Assembly: GCA_036556965.1 (NCBI GenBank)
Contig: DATBIO010000235.1
Location: 1 to 25,600, forward strand
Length of the DNA stretch: 25,600 nucleotides
Reading direction: 5' to 3'
DNA from: DATBIO01 sp036556965
Lineage (GTDB): Bacteria > Acidobacteriota > Vicinamibacteria > Fen-336
Shown here: positions 1-8,008 of the stretch, in pieces
How the letters are laid out: every line of letters starts with the position of its first letter
Position numbering within the stretch: position 1 is the stretch's first letter
Notes under the pieces: model-generated
The model's input: the letters and a program-made list of their open reading frames with translations, nothing else
What the model was told of the DNA's origin: nothing
Database searches by the model: none
Position numbers and translations under genes: made by a program

Positions 1-306
1 GCCTTCGCCGGCGCCGCCCTGGTCGCCGCCGCCGCCCGGCCGCTCGATGTCGCCTGCGTGGTCTCGCGAGGCGGCCGGCCCGACCTGGCGGGGGACGCGC
101 TGCCGCGGGTGTCCGCGCCCACCCTGCTCGTCGTGGGGGGCCAGGACACGCCCGTCATCGCCCTGAACCGGCAGGCGCTGGCGCGCCTGGCCGGGGAGAG
201 GGAGCTGGTCATCGTGCCCGGGGCCAGCCACCTGTTCGAGGAGCCGGGCGCCCTGGACGAGGTGGCGCGGCTGGCCCGCGACTGGTTCGTGCGGCACCTG
301 TCCTGA
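1..306 (+). CDS. Alpha/beta hydrolase (dienelactone-hydrolase-like), C-terminal part
   Basis: The gene enters from the left edge in frame 1 and stops at TGA 304-306, so only about 101 C-terminal residues are visible. They include the strand and turn APTLLVVGGQDTPV, where the Asp is the usual catalytic acid of the alpha/beta hydrolase fold, and the later GASHLFEEPG, where the His is the usual catalytic base. The nucleophile elbow lies outside the window. The SRGGRPDLAG stretch and the EEPGALDEVARLARDWF tail resemble the dienelactone-hydrolase-like proteins that are often fused behind a phosphoribosyltransferase domain; that fusion cannot be checked here. A GTG at 58 is in frame, but coding potential continues upstream of it. 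The substrate is unknown. A GC-rich hairpin (312-330) without a T tract follows. Confidence 0.8.
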   Translation, partial: AFAGAALVAAAARPLDVACVVSRGGRPDLAGDALPRVSAPTLLVVGGQDTPVIALNRQALARLAGERELVIVPGASHLFEEPGALDEVARLARDWFVRHLS

Positions 307-344
307 GCCGCGCGGGGGCGGTCGCCCCGCCCATTCCCCGCTGA

Positions 345-350
345 TATCCT
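345..350 (+). promoter_or_regulatory. Candidate -10 element for a leaderless phoB-like transcript
   Basis: TATCCT fits the TAnnnT form of a -10 hexamer. Its last base lies seven bases before the GTG start of the regulator at 358, and no Shine-Dalgarno-like sequence lies between them. This arrangement is typical of leaderless transcription. No convincing -35 is visible. Confidence 0.35.
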
Positions 351-357
351 CGCCGGC

Positions 358-1059
358 GTGCGCAAGGCGCTCGTCGTCGAGGACGACCCGGACATCGTGG
401 AGCTGGTGGACCACTACCTGTCCCGCGACGGCTGGGCGGTGGCGGCCGTGCACGACGGCCGCCAGGCGCTGCGGAAGCTGAAGGAGAACGGCTACCAGCT
501 CGTGGTCCTCGACCTCCAGCTGCCGGGCATGGACGGCCTGAGCCTCTGCGGCGAGATCCGCCGGGACAGGGCCACCCGCGACGTGCCCGTGGTCATGCTG
601 ACCGCGCGCGGCGACGAGACGGACCGGGTGGTCGGCCTCGAGATGGGAGCCGACGACTACCTGGTGAAGCCGTTCAGCCCCAAGGAGCTGGTGGCGCGCG
701 TGCGCGCCCTCTTCCGGCGCCTCGACCGCGAGCCGGCGGACGACCCGCCCCTCCGGCTCGGCGCGCTCCGCGTCGACCGCGCGCGGCACCTCGCCACCTG
801 GGAAGGGCAGCCGGTGCGGCTCACGGCCAAGGAGTTCGCCCTGCTGGTGGCGCTCCTGGAGGCGAAGGGCCGCGTCCTCTCGCGCCAGGTCCTGCTGGAG
901 ACGGTGTGGGGCTACTCCTACGCGGAGGGCACGCGCACCGTGGACGTCCACGTGCGGCGGCTGCGCGAGAAGCTGCCCGGGCTGGCCGCGGCCATCGTCA
1001 CCGTCAAGTCGCTCGGCTACCGCCTCAGCCGGGAGGACGACGAGGGTGGGGCCGCATGA
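358..1059 (+). CDS. phoB: PhoB-like OmpR-family response regulator
   Basis: A 233-residue transcription factor, the usual length for OmpR/PhoB. The receiver domain spans roughly residues 1-120, with the acidic pocket E8-D9-D10, phospho-acceptor D52 in VVLDLQLPGMDG, the switch Thr T82 and the conserved Lys K104 in LVKPFSPKEL. A winged-helix DNA-binding domain (about 130-228) has the typical LTAKEFALL and TVDVHVRRLREKL segments and ends in SLGYRL. The gene overlaps or abuts the sensor kinase that follows, so the two form a cognate pair. With DUF47 and PiT genes immediately downstream and tandem PhoB-box-like repeats in the region, phosphate control is the likely role. The start is GTG with no visible ribosome binding site. 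Two other regulators of the same family occur in the window, so which one is the functional PhoB is not certain. Confidence 0.88.
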   Translation: MRKALVVEDDPDIVELVDHYLSRDGWAVAAVHDGRQALRKLKENGYQLVVLDLQLPGMDGLSLCGEIRRDRATRDVPVVMLTARGDETDRVVGLEMGADDYLVKPFSPKELVARVRALFRRLDREPADDPPLRLGALRVDRARHLATWEGQPVRLTAKEFALLVALLEAKGRVLSRQVLLETVWGYSYAEGTRTVDVHVRRLREKLPGLAAAIVTVKSLGYRLSREDDEGGAA

Positions 1060-2881
1060 CGCCGCGCCGCCGGGCGCGATGACCCTCGGCCTGCGCGGCC
1101 GGATGGCGGTCACCGCCATGACCGCGGCCGCCGTCTCCCTGCTCGCCGTCCCCCTGCTCGTGACGCCGGGCCTGCGCGAGCGCTCGCACGACCAGACGCG
1201 CGAGACGCTCCTCGCCGAGGCGCGCCTGATGGCGCACCTGGTGCAGGAGCCGCTGCTGGAGGGGGCCGACTCCGCGCGCCTGGACCCGCTGGTGGACCGC
1301 GCCGCGCGCGACGTGGGGGCACGGGTCACCGTGGTCGCCCTGGACGGGCGCGTGCTCGCCGACTCCGCCCTCTCGGGGGCCGCGCTGCGCGCGGTGGAGA
1401 ACCACGGCGCGCGGCCGGAGGTCCAGGCCGCGCTCCGCGCGGGCAGCGGCACGGCCGTGCGCCGGAGCACGACGGTGAACCGGGACCTTCTCTACGCGGC
1501 GGTGCCCGTGCGCCGAGACGGGCGGCTCCTGGGGGTGGTGCGGGTGGCGCGCGCCCTGGAGGCCACGGAGGCGCAAGTGGCCTCGCTGCGGCGCTCGGTG
1601 GCCTTCGCCCTGGTCCTCGCCTTCGTGCTGGCGGCGGCCCTGGCGGTGGCCCTCTCCGCGCCGCTGGCCGCGCCCTTCCGGCAGATAACGGACGTGGCGC
1701 GCCGCTTCGCGGACGGGGACTTCGGCGCGCGTGCGCGCCTGAGCCGGCGCGACGAGGTCGGGCAGCTCTCACGCATCCTCGACCAGTCCGCCGACCAGCT
1801 CCAGGCGCGCCTCACCGAGCTCGCGCGCGACCGCGCGCGCACCGAGGCCATCCTCTCCGCGATGGCGGACGGGGTGCTGGCCGTCGACCACGGCGGGGTG
1901 GTCATCGTGGCCAACGACGCCCTGCGCCTGGCCCTCGGCCTGGACGACGCCGTCGGGCGCCACTACCTCGAGGTGGTCCGCCAGAAGGAGGTGGCGGAGG
2001 TGCTGGAGGAGGTGCTGCGCCGGCAGGAGCGCTGCGAGGGCGAGGTCACGCTGCGGCACGTGCGCCGGACCTTCGGCCTGGCCGCCGTGCCCTTCCCCGC
2101 CGAGGAGGGCCGTCCGCCGGGGGCCGTGCTGTCCTTCCACGACGTCACGGAGAGGCGGCGCCTGGAGCAGGTGCGGCGGGACTTCGTGGCCAACGCCTCG
2201 CACGAGCTCCGCACCCCCCTCACCTCCATCCGCGGCTTCGTGGAGGCCCTGGAGGACGGCGCCCTCACCGACGGCCCCACCGCGCTGCGCTTCCTGGGGA
2301 AGATCCGCACCCACGCCGACCGCATGGCGGCCCTGGTCAGCGACCTGCTCGAGCTGTCGCGCCTGGAGTCGGGGGAGCGGCCGCCGCAGTGGGAGGAGGT
2401 GGACGTGGGAGAGGTCGCGCGGGAGGCGGCGGCCTCGCTCGGCCCCCTGGCCGAGGGCAAGGGCATCGCGCTCGCCGTGCGCGCGCACACGCCGGCCGCC
2501 GTCCGCACCGACCCCGAGCGGCTGCGCCGCATCCTCGAGAACCTGCTCGAGAACGCGATCAAGTACACGGCGTCCGGGGGCCGGGTGGAGATCACGGCGG
2601 AGAAGGAGGCGGCGGGCGCGGCGGTGGAGGTGGCGGACAACGGGCCCGGCATCCCCGCGGAGCACCTGCCCCGGATCTTCGAGCGCTTCTACCGCGTGGA
2701 CAAGGCGCGCAGCCGCGAGATGGGCGGGACGGGCCTGGGCCTGTCCATCGTCAAGCACCTGGCGGAGGGCATGGGAGCCACCGTGGCCGTGCAGAGCGAA
2801 CTGGGCGCGGGCACGCGGTTTCGCGTGCGCCTGCCCGCGAAGGCCGCCGTGCCTCGTGCTAGCATCGCCTCGTCACCGTAA
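1046..2881 (+). CDS. phoR: PhoR-like membrane sensor histidine kinase
   Basis: A 611-residue sensor kinase. An N-terminal membrane helix (about 20-43) is followed by a periplasmic sensor region of about 140 residues, a second helix (about 186-208), HAMP (RQITDVARRFADGDFGAR) and a PAS domain (about 265-370). The HisKA domain has the phospho-acceptor H386 in ANASHELRTPLTS. The HATPase domain has the N box ENLLENAIKYT (N503), DNGPGIP and GGTGLGLSIVKH. HAMP-PAS-HisKA is the PhoR/PnpS plan. The GTG at 1046 overlaps the regulator by 14 bases and has GGAGG nine bases upstream; ATG 1079, giving MTLGLRGRM, is an alternative start. The 3' end overlaps the first unit of a Pho-box-like array. This is the only histidine kinase in the window. 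Confidence 0.9.
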   Translation: MGPHDAAPPGAMTLGLRGRMAVTAMTAAAVSLLAVPLLVTPGLRERSHDQTRETLLAEARLMAHLVQEPLLEGADSARLDPLVDRAARDVGARVTVVALDGRVLADSALSGAALRAVENHGARPEVQAALRAGSGTAVRRSTTVNRDLLYAAVPVRRDGRLLGVVRVARALEATEAQVASLRRSVAFALVLAFVLAAALAVALSAPLAAPFRQITDVARRFADGDFGARARLSRRDEVGQLSRILDQSADQLQARLTELARDRARTEAILSAMADGVLAVDHGGVVIVANDALRLALGLDDAVGRHYLEVVRQKEVAEVLEEVLRRQERCEGEVTLRHVRRTFGLAAVPFPAEEGRPPGAVLSFHDVTERRRLEQVRRDFVANASHELRTPLTSIRGFVEALEDGALTDGPTALRFLGKIRTHADRMAALVSDLLELSRLESGERPPQWEEVDVGEVAREAAASLGPLAEGKGIALAVRAHTPAAVRTDPERLRRILENLLENAIKYTASGGRVEITAEKEAAGAAVEVADNGPGIPAEHLPRIFERFYRVDKARSREMGGTGLGLSIVKHLAEGMGATVAVQSELGAGTRFRVRLPAKAAVPRASIASSP

Positions 2882-2915
2882 AGTCACACCGTCGTCACGG
2901 AAAAGACACCCCACG
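2872..2915 (+). promoter_or_regulatory. Pho-box-like array, four 11-bp units
   Basis: GTCAC at 2872, GTCAC at 2883, GTCAC at 2894 and GACAC at 2905 are spaced exactly 11 bases apart, with A-rich spacers (GTAAA, GGAAAA) after units one and three. Known PhoB boxes are tandem 11-bp units built on TGTCA plus an A/T-rich 4-mer. The array begins inside the last codons of the kinase gene and ends 33 bases before the DUF47 start, so it would drive DUF47-PiT. No clear -10 hexamer is visible downstream. Confidence 0.7.
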
Positions 2916-2948
2916 CCCGCGCCGGGCGGGGTGCGTCCGGAGGGAGCG

Positions 2949-3599
2949 ATGGCCAAGGCCGACAGCATGATCCGGTTCCTCCTGCCCCGCGAGGAGCGCT
3001 TCCACGAGATCCTGGCCAGGGACACGGACAACCTGATGGCCGCCGCGCGCCTGTTCTCCGAGATCGCCCACACCACGAGCCTGGAGGACCGCCGCGTGAA
3101 GATGGTGCAGCTGCGGGCCATCGAGCACGAGGGCGACATGATCACCAAGTCGGTGTTCGAGGCCCTGGGGGCGACCTTCCTGACCCCCTTCGACCGCGAC
3201 GACATCCAGTCCATCGCCGTGGACCTCGACAACGTCCTCGACAACCTCGAGTCCGCCGCCGCCTACCTCGTGCTCTTCGAGCTGGCGGAGGCCCCCGACG
3301 CGCTGCGGCAGTTCTCCGAGATCCTGGTGGAGCTGGTGGCGCAGATGGCCGAGGCCACCCGCCTGTTCTGGGAGGCCAAGAACCATCCCCAGGTGCACGA
3401 GCGCATCGTGCGCGTCTCGGAGCTGGAGAACCAGGCGGACCAGCTCTACAACACGGTTATCGCCGACCTCTTCAAGTCCGGCCGCAACCCGATCGACATC
3501 ATGAAGTGGAAAGAGGTCTACCAGGGCCTGGAAGAGGCCTGCGACGCCTGCCGCGACTACAGCAACATCATCGCCAGCGTGATGATCAAGAACGCCTGA
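2949..3599 (+). CDS. DUF47 / PhoU-like protein, partner of PiT permease
   Basis: A 216-residue, mostly helical protein of the DUF47 (PhoU-related) family. The signature region AIEHEGDMITKSVFEALG, then TFLTPFDRDDIQSIAVDLDNVLDNLE, carries the conserved acidic residues thought to bind metal in PhoU-type bundles. The start is set by GGAGGG a few bases before ATG 2949; an open frame extends upstream to 2856 but runs through the Pho-box array. A PiT phosphate permease follows 21 bases later, the usual DUF47-PiT pairing, in which the DUF47 protein is believed to modulate the transporter from the cytoplasmic side. Expression is probably induced by phosphate limitation through the upstream array (inference). 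Confidence 0.88.
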   Translation: MAKADSMIRFLLPREERFHEILARDTDNLMAAARLFSEIAHTTSLEDRRVKMVQLRAIEHEGDMITKSVFEALGATFLTPFDRDDIQSIAVDLDNVLDNLESAAAYLVLFELAEAPDALRQFSEILVELVAQMAEATRLFWEAKNHPQVHERIVRVSELENQADQLYNTVIADLFKSGRNPIDIMKWKEVYQGLEEACDACRDYSNIIASVMIKNA

Positions 3600-3620
3600 G
3601 CCCGAGGCGCGCGAGACACC

Positions 3621-4622
3621 ATGGACTTCGAGCTCCTGCTCCGCATTGCGCCCTGGCTGCTCCTCGTCCTGGCCGCCGAGTTCGTCAACGGGTGGACGGA
3701 CGCGCCCAACGCCATCGCCACCGTGGTCTCCACCCGCGTGCTCAAGCCCACCCACGCGGTGATCATGGCCGCCGTGCTCAACGCCGCGGGCGCCTTCGCG
3801 GGCACGGCGGTGGCGGCCACCCTGGGCAAGGGCTTCATCAAGCCGGAGATGGTGGACATCCAGACGGTGGGCGCGGCCATGATGGGCATCGTCATCTGGA
3901 GCACCATCGCCTGGTACTACGGCCTGCCCACCAGCGAGAGCCACGGCCTGGTGGCCGGGCTCACGGGGGCGGCCCTGGCCACGGGGGGACCGGAGGCGCT
4001 CGTCTTCGACGGGTGGAAGAAGACGTTCCAGGGCATCTTCCTCTCCTCCTTCCTCGGCTTCTTCATCGGGCTCTTCTTCATGGTGCTGATCTACTGGATC
4101 TGCCGCCGCTGGCACCCCGGCACCGTGAAGAGGACCTTCGGGCGCCTCCAGATCGGCTCCGCCGCCTTCATGGCCTTCAGCCACGGGAGCAACGACGGCC
4201 AGAAGTTCATGGGCGTCTTCACCCTGGGCCTCATCCTGGGCGGCGTGCTCCCCAAGCCGAAGGGCGACGATTTCCCGATCCCCTATTGGGTGATCGGCAT
4301 GTGCGCCGTGATCATGGCCCTGGGCACGGCGGTGGGAGGCTGGCGCATCATCCGCACCATGGGCCTGCGCCTGACCAAGCTCGAGCCGGTGCACGGGTTC
4401 GCGGCGGAGACCTCCGCCGGCCTCGTCATCATGAGCGCGGGAGCGCTCGGCATCCCGGTCTCCACCACCCACACCATCAGCACCTGCATCATGGGGGTCG
4501 GCTCCACGCGCGGCCTCTCCGCGGTGAAGTGGGGGGTGGCGGGCAGCATCGTGGCGGCCTGGGTGCTGACCTTCCCCATCTGCGGGCTCATCGCGTACGT
4601 CACGGCACTGCTCGTGCGCTAG
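3621..4622 (+). CDS. pit: PiT-family inorganic phosphate permease
   Basis: A 333-residue polytopic inner-membrane protein of the PiT (PF01384) family, which moves metal-phosphate with H+ or Na+. The two inverted family signatures are visible: NGWTDAPNAIATVVSTRVL near the N-terminus, and FSHGSNDGQKFMGV near the middle. Around them are about eight to ten hydrophobic segments. A conserved TSESHGLVAGL and a later STTHTISTCIMGVG also match. A short cytoplasmic linker (VLPKPKGDDFPIP) lies between the halves. It is cotranscribed with the DUF47 gene 21 bases upstream. Having both this low-affinity type carrier and the Pst ABC system in one locus is common. Confidence in the family is high; the coupling ion is not determinable. 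Confidence 0.92.
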   Translation: MDFELLLRIAPWLLLVLAAEFVNGWTDAPNAIATVVSTRVLKPTHAVIMAAVLNAAGAFAGTAVAATLGKGFIKPEMVDIQTVGAAMMGIVIWSTIAWYYGLPTSESHGLVAGLTGAALATGGPEALVFDGWKKTFQGIFLSSFLGFFIGLFFMVLIYWICRRWHPGTVKRTFGRLQIGSAAFMAFSHGSNDGQKFMGVFTLGLILGGVLPKPKGDDFPIPYWVIGMCAVIMALGTAVGGWRIIRTMGLRLTKLEPVHGFAAETSAGLVIMSAGALGIPVSTTHTISTCIMGVGSTRGLSAVKWGVAGSIVAAWVLTFPICGLIAYVTALLVR

Positions 4623-4650
4623 GGGTCGCCGATAGGCTTGGGTCACGCCC

Positions 4651-4866
4651 ATGTCCCTCGATGAGCGTCGCGCTCTGCGCTCCGGCGTCCCCGCCCCTCC
4701 CTCCTCGCCGCGGCTGGCCGTCGTCCATTGGGGCTACCCGGACGGCAGCAGCGTCGCGGGGTGCCCGCTCGAGTACGAGAGGGCCACGGCGCTGGCCGAG
4801 GCCTACGAGCAGTGGTACCCGGACCGCCGGGCCTGGGTCGTGATCGCCCCGGCGCAGAGGGCCTAG
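4651..4866 (+). CDS. Small hypothetical protein
   Basis: A 71-residue open frame beginning 28 bases after the permease stop and ending at the base before the convergent membrane-protein gene. It contains a conserved-looking core LAVVHWGYPDGS followed by ERATALAEAYEQWYPDRRAWVV, with GC-rich third positions like its neighbours except in the first few codons. There is no good ribosome binding site, but a TAGGCT hexamer at 4633-4638 could be a -10. No function is recognised; the fold looks like a small alpha/beta domain. It could be a real small cytoplasmic protein or a chance frame in GC-rich DNA. Confidence 0.5.
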   Translation: MSLDERRALRSGVPAPPSSPRLAVVHWGYPDGSSVAGCPLEYERATALAEAYEQWYPDRRAWVVIAPAQRA

Positions 4867-6528
4867 CTACCGCTCGGCGGCCCCGACGGTCACGGCGTCG
4901 ACGGGCGCGGCCCTCGCCAGGCCGAGGGCGCCCAGGCCACACCACAACAGGGTCACGGGATACGCGGCGGCGAGGTAGAGGGGAATGGTGGCCCGGAACT
5001 GGGTCACCTCGAGGTAGCCCACGACCAGCGCGCGCCCGACGAGCGCGAGGAGGACGCCCGCCGTCACCACGGCCAGGTCGCGGTGGCCCGCGCGCCGCGC
5101 GGCCCAGGCCATGCGCAGCGCGCCCGCCAGCGCGGCGGCGGCCACGATGGGGAGCAGCCGGTAGGCGGCGGCGACGGCCCCGCGGAGGCGGGCCCGCCGG
5201 GACGGCGGGGGAGTCGGCTCGCCCGGGCCGGGAACGACGGCGCTGCCCAGCAGGGCGGACCAGCGGGCGCGCTCCTCCGGCCCGGCCAGGCTGGGCCGGC
5301 TGGGCGCGTCGAGGCCGCGGAACGACACCGTGAGGGCCACGGCGCGCGCCAGGCCCGCGCCCAGCGGCGCCCACTCGGACGCGCGCAGCGGCCGCACGCG
5401 GGGCCCGAGGGCGGTGGTCCAGGCCGGGCGGCAGCGCAGCCGTCCCGCGAGGCAGGCATCGGCCAGCTCGCGGCCCGCGGCGGCGTAGAAGGCGCGCGCC
5501 TCGCGGGCCGAGCGGTGGAGACCCTCGGCCGCCGCCGCATCCCGCAGCGCCCACAGGAGCCACCCGGTGCCGACCTCCCCGCGCGCCTCCGCGGAAAGGA
5601 GGGCCGTGTTCTCCGCGTAGGCCGCGGCGAGGGGTCCCTCCAGGCGCGGCTCGAGGCGGGCCAGCGCGGGGCTGGCGCCGTAGGCGAGACGCCGCGCCCG
5701 CCGTGTCACGGACGCGTGGGGCTGGCGCGGCCCCGCCACGATGCGTTCCAGGCCGGCGATGGCCGAGGAGAACGCGGGTGAGCCGGGCTCCGCGAGGGTG
5801 AACCAGCCATAGTGGCGGGCGTTGCCCGCGGCCACCGCCAGCACGCCGAGGGGCCACAGGGCCAGGGGTCCGGTGCAGGCGAGGAGCCGGGCGGCGCGGC
5901 CCGGCTGCCTGCGCTGGGCCAGGGCGGTGGCGCCCAGCAGGAGCGCGAGGGCGGGCAGCATCGCTTCCCCCTCCTCGCGCGTCGTCCAGAATGCGGCCAG
6001 GCTCGCGCCGAGGAGGGCCGACCAGGTGGCCAGCGCGCGCCCGCCCTCGTGGCGGCGGAGGTACAGGCCCACCGCGGAGGCCAGCACCAGGCCGGCGAGG
6101 GCGGGATAGACGCCCTCTCGGATCACGCGTCCCGTGACCGGCGCGCAGAACGTCGCGGGGTTGAAGAGGAGCAGGGCGGCCAGGGCCAGGCGCGCGCCCG
6201 GCCGCGCAAGGAGGGGGCGCACGGCGACGAGGGTCACCACGACGAAGGCGGCGTAGAGCATCTCCTGGGCGAGGCGCAGGGGCAGCCCGAGGATCCGGCT
6301 GGCCGCGATGAAGAACGAGTAGAAGGGCGGCTTGGCCAGCGTGTACTGGTCGTAGGGGCCGAGCCAGCGCCCCTCGGCCAGGGAGACGCCGAGACCGAGG
6401 TACATCCCGTCGTCGACCACGGCGGGGATGGCCGTGAAGGGCAGGTCGTCCACGAGCCAGAGCTTGAGGGCGGCCAGGAAGAGGACGCTCGCCCAGAGGA
6501 GCGGGCCGGTCAGGCGCGTGCGGCTCAC
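4867..6528 (-). CDS. GT-C-like polytopic membrane protein (putative glycosyltransferase)
   Basis: A 553-residue protein with an N-terminal membrane helix, then VVDDGMYLGLGVSLAEG and a run of hydrophobic segments through about residue 240. A large soluble, probably periplasmic, Arg/Ala-rich region follows (about 250-430), then three or four more helices at the C-terminus. The acidic DD pair in the first external loop, close to a KPPFYSFFIAA segment, resembles the catalytic loop of GT-C enzymes (PMT/ArnT/GT39 type), which use polyprenyl-phosphate sugars. The GT-C assignment is inference and the substrate is unknown. The start GTG 6528 lacks a ribosome binding site but has a TACAGT hexamer upstream. 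It sits between the small ORF and the pst-linked regulator. Confidence 0.7.
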   Translation of the reverse strand: MSRTRLTGPLLWASVLFLAALKLWLVDDLPFTAIPAVVDDGMYLGLGVSLAEGRWLGPYDQYTLAKPPFYSFFIAASRILGLPLRLAQEMLYAAFVVVTLVAVRPLLARPGARLALAALLLFNPATFCAPVTGRVIREGVYPALAGLVLASAVGLYLRRHEGGRALATWSALLGASLAAFWTTREEGEAMLPALALLLGATALAQRRQPGRAARLLACTGPLALWPLGVLAVAAGNARHYGWFTLAEPGSPAFSSAIAGLERIVAGPRQPHASVTRRARRLAYGASPALARLEPRLEGPLAAAYAENTALLSAEARGEVGTGWLLWALRDAAAAEGLHRSAREARAFYAAAGRELADACLAGRLRCRPAWTTALGPRVRPLRASEWAPLGAGLARAVALTVSFRGLDAPSRPSLAGPEERARWSALLGSAVVPGPGEPTPPPSRRARLRGAVAAAYRLLPIVAAAALAGALRMAWAARRAGHRDLAVVTAGVLLALVGRALVVGYLEVTQFRATIPLYLAAAYPVTLLWCGLGALGLARAAPVDAVTVGAAER

Positions 6529-6536
6529 GGCGGCCG

Positions 6537-6542
6537 ACTGTA
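6537..6542 (-). promoter_or_regulatory. Candidate -10 for a leaderless GT-C-like gene
   Basis: On the minus strand TACAGT (TAnnnT) ends eight bases before the GTG at 6528, with no Shine-Dalgarno between them. This is the same arrangement as in front of the phoB-like gene. It lies in the 55-base gap after the response-regulator stop, so the membrane gene may be transcribed separately from the pst cluster. Confidence 0.3.
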
Positions 6543-6583
6543 GCAGGAGGACGCGGCGCCACGGGGCGCCGCCCGGGAAGCGC

Positions 6584-7318
6584 TCAGGGCACGAAACGGT
6601 AGCCGATGCCCACCACCGTCTCCACGTGCTTTCGCGCGGGGCCCATCTTGGCCCGCAGGCGGCGGATGTGCGCGTCGATGCTGCGCGCGTCCACGTCGGC
6701 GTCCTCGTCCCAGATCAGCTCGAGGAGCCGGTCGCGGGTGAGGACGCGTCCCGGGCGCTCGACGAGGCAGCGGAAGACGGCGAACTCCTTGCTCGTGAGG
6801 CGCAGGTCCTGGCCCTTGTAGCGCGCCACGTAGGCGTCGAACTCCACCTCGAAGTCCTGGTCGCGGTAGGCGGAGGGCGCCGCCTCCTCGGCGGTGCGGC
6901 GCAGGGCGGCGCGGCAGCGTGCGGCCAGCTCCTTCAGGCTGAAGGGCTTCACGACGTAGTCGTCGGCGCCCATCTCCAGGCCCAGCACGCGGTCCACCTC
7001 GTCCGCGCGCGCGGACACGATGATGATGGGCACGCGGGCCGAGGTGGAGTGGCGGCGGATGAGCCGGCACACCTCGAGGCCGTCCATGCCGGGCAGGTTG
7101 AGGTCGAGGAGCACGAGGTCCGCGCCCTTGCGCACCGCCTCCAGGCCCTCTTCTCCCGTGCGGGCCACGCGCACGGCCATCCCCGCCTTCTCCAGGTGCC
7201 AGGTCATGGCCTCCGCCACGTCGGCCTCGTCCTCCACCACGACCACGCGCGGCCGGGCGGCGCCGGGGGCGGGGCGCGCGCCCTCGCCCGCTTCCGCTCC
7301 CCCGGCGGCGCCCCTCAC
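6584..7318 (-). CDS. OmpR/PhoB-family response regulator, last gene of the pst cluster
   Basis: A 244-residue regulator with an Ala/Gly-rich N-terminal extension of about 22 residues. Receiver: E29-D30-E31, phospho-acceptor D72 in LVLLDLNLPGMDG, and VKPFSLKELAARCRAAL. Winged helix: LTSKEFAVFRCL, SIDAHIRRLRAKM, ending in VVGIGYRFVP. The GTG start overlaps the phoU stop by four bases (GTGA), so it is translationally coupled to phoU. No kinase gene is adjacent; it may be phosphorylated by the PhoR-like kinase or by an unlinked kinase. It is closely similar along its length to the regulator at 22485-23204 and less so to that at 358-1059, so these two look like recent paralogues. The likely role is control of phosphate genes. 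Confidence 0.85.
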   Translation of the reverse strand: MRGAAGGAEAGEGARPAPGAARPRVVVVEDEADVAEAMTWHLEKAGMAVRVARTGEEGLEAVRKGADLVLLDLNLPGMDGLEVCRLIRRHSTSARVPIIIVSARADEVDRVLGLEMGADDYVVKPFSLKELAARCRAALRRTAEEAAPSAYRDQDFEVEFDAYVARYKGQDLRLTSKEFAVFRCLVERPGRVLTRDRLLELIWDEDADVDARSIDAHIRRLRAKMGPARKHVETVVGIGYRFVP

Positions 7319-7989
7319 GAGAGCGCTCCCTCCTCGTGGTGGTGCCGCACGTCCTTGGCCTCCACCAGGAAGATGACGTCCTCCGCGATGTTGGTGGCGT
7401 GGTCGGCCACCCGCTCCAGGTTCCGGCTCACCAGGATGAGGCTGAGCGCGCGCTCGATGGTCCCGGGGTCCGCCATCATGTAGGTCAGCAGCACGCGGAA
7501 GATCTGGTCCTTGAGCTGGTCCACCTCGTCGTCCCGCGAGAGCACGGCGCGCGCGAGGGCGGAGTCGCGGCGCACGAAGGCGTCCAGGCTGTCCCGGGTC
7601 ATGGCCTGCGCGATCTCCGCCATGCGCGGAAGGTCGATGAGCGGCTTGAGGGGAGGGGCGGCCAGGATCTTGGCCGCGTTCTCCGCGATGTTCACGGCCT
7701 GGTCGCCGATGCGCTCGAGGTCGGCGTTGATCTTCATGGCGGCGGTGATGAGCCGGAGGTCGCTGGCGATCGGCTGCTGCAGGGCGAGCAGCTTCAGGCA
7801 GCGGTCGTCCAGCTCGATCTGCAGCTCGTTGACCTCCTGGTCGGAGGCGATGACGGCCTCCGCCAGCTCGGGCCGGCGCTCCATGAGGGCCTGCATGGCC
7901 CGGTGCACGCGGTCCTCGACCAGCCCCGCCATGCTGAGCAGGCGGCTCTTGAGGGCCTGGAGCTCGTGCTCGAAGTGATGCCGTTCCAT
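7315..7989 (-). CDS. phoU: Phosphate signalling protein PhoU
   Basis: A 224-residue all-helical protein of normal PhoU length. Both symmetrical PhoU motifs are present: NADLERIGDQAVNIAE in the first half and RNLERVADHATNIAEDVIF in the second. Their E/D-rich faces bind metal in known structures. In characterised bacteria PhoU links the Pst transporter to PhoR and damps PhoB activation when phosphate is plentiful. The gene follows pstB after 19 bases, with GGGAG seven bases before ATG 7989, and overlaps the following regulator by four bases. The C-terminal HHHEEG tail is an idiosyncratic acidic/His stretch. Confidence 0.93.
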   Translation of the reverse strand: MERHHFEHELQALKSRLLSMAGLVEDRVHRAMQALMERRPELAEAVIASDQEVNELQIELDDRCLKLLALQQPIASDLRLITAAMKINADLERIGDQAVNIAENAAKILAAPPLKPLIDLPRMAEIAQAMTRDSLDAFVRRDSALARAVLSRDDEVDQLKDQIFRVLLTYMMADPGTIERALSLILVSRNLERVADHATNIAEDVIFLVEAKDVRHHHEEGALS

Positions 7990-8008
7990 TAGTGACTCCC
8001 GTCTCGCT

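Noticed and set aside
312..330. GC hairpin after the hydrolase gene as an intrinsic terminator
   Set aside because: The stem is only 6 bp and no T tract follows; in this GC-rich DNA such hairpins are expected by chance.
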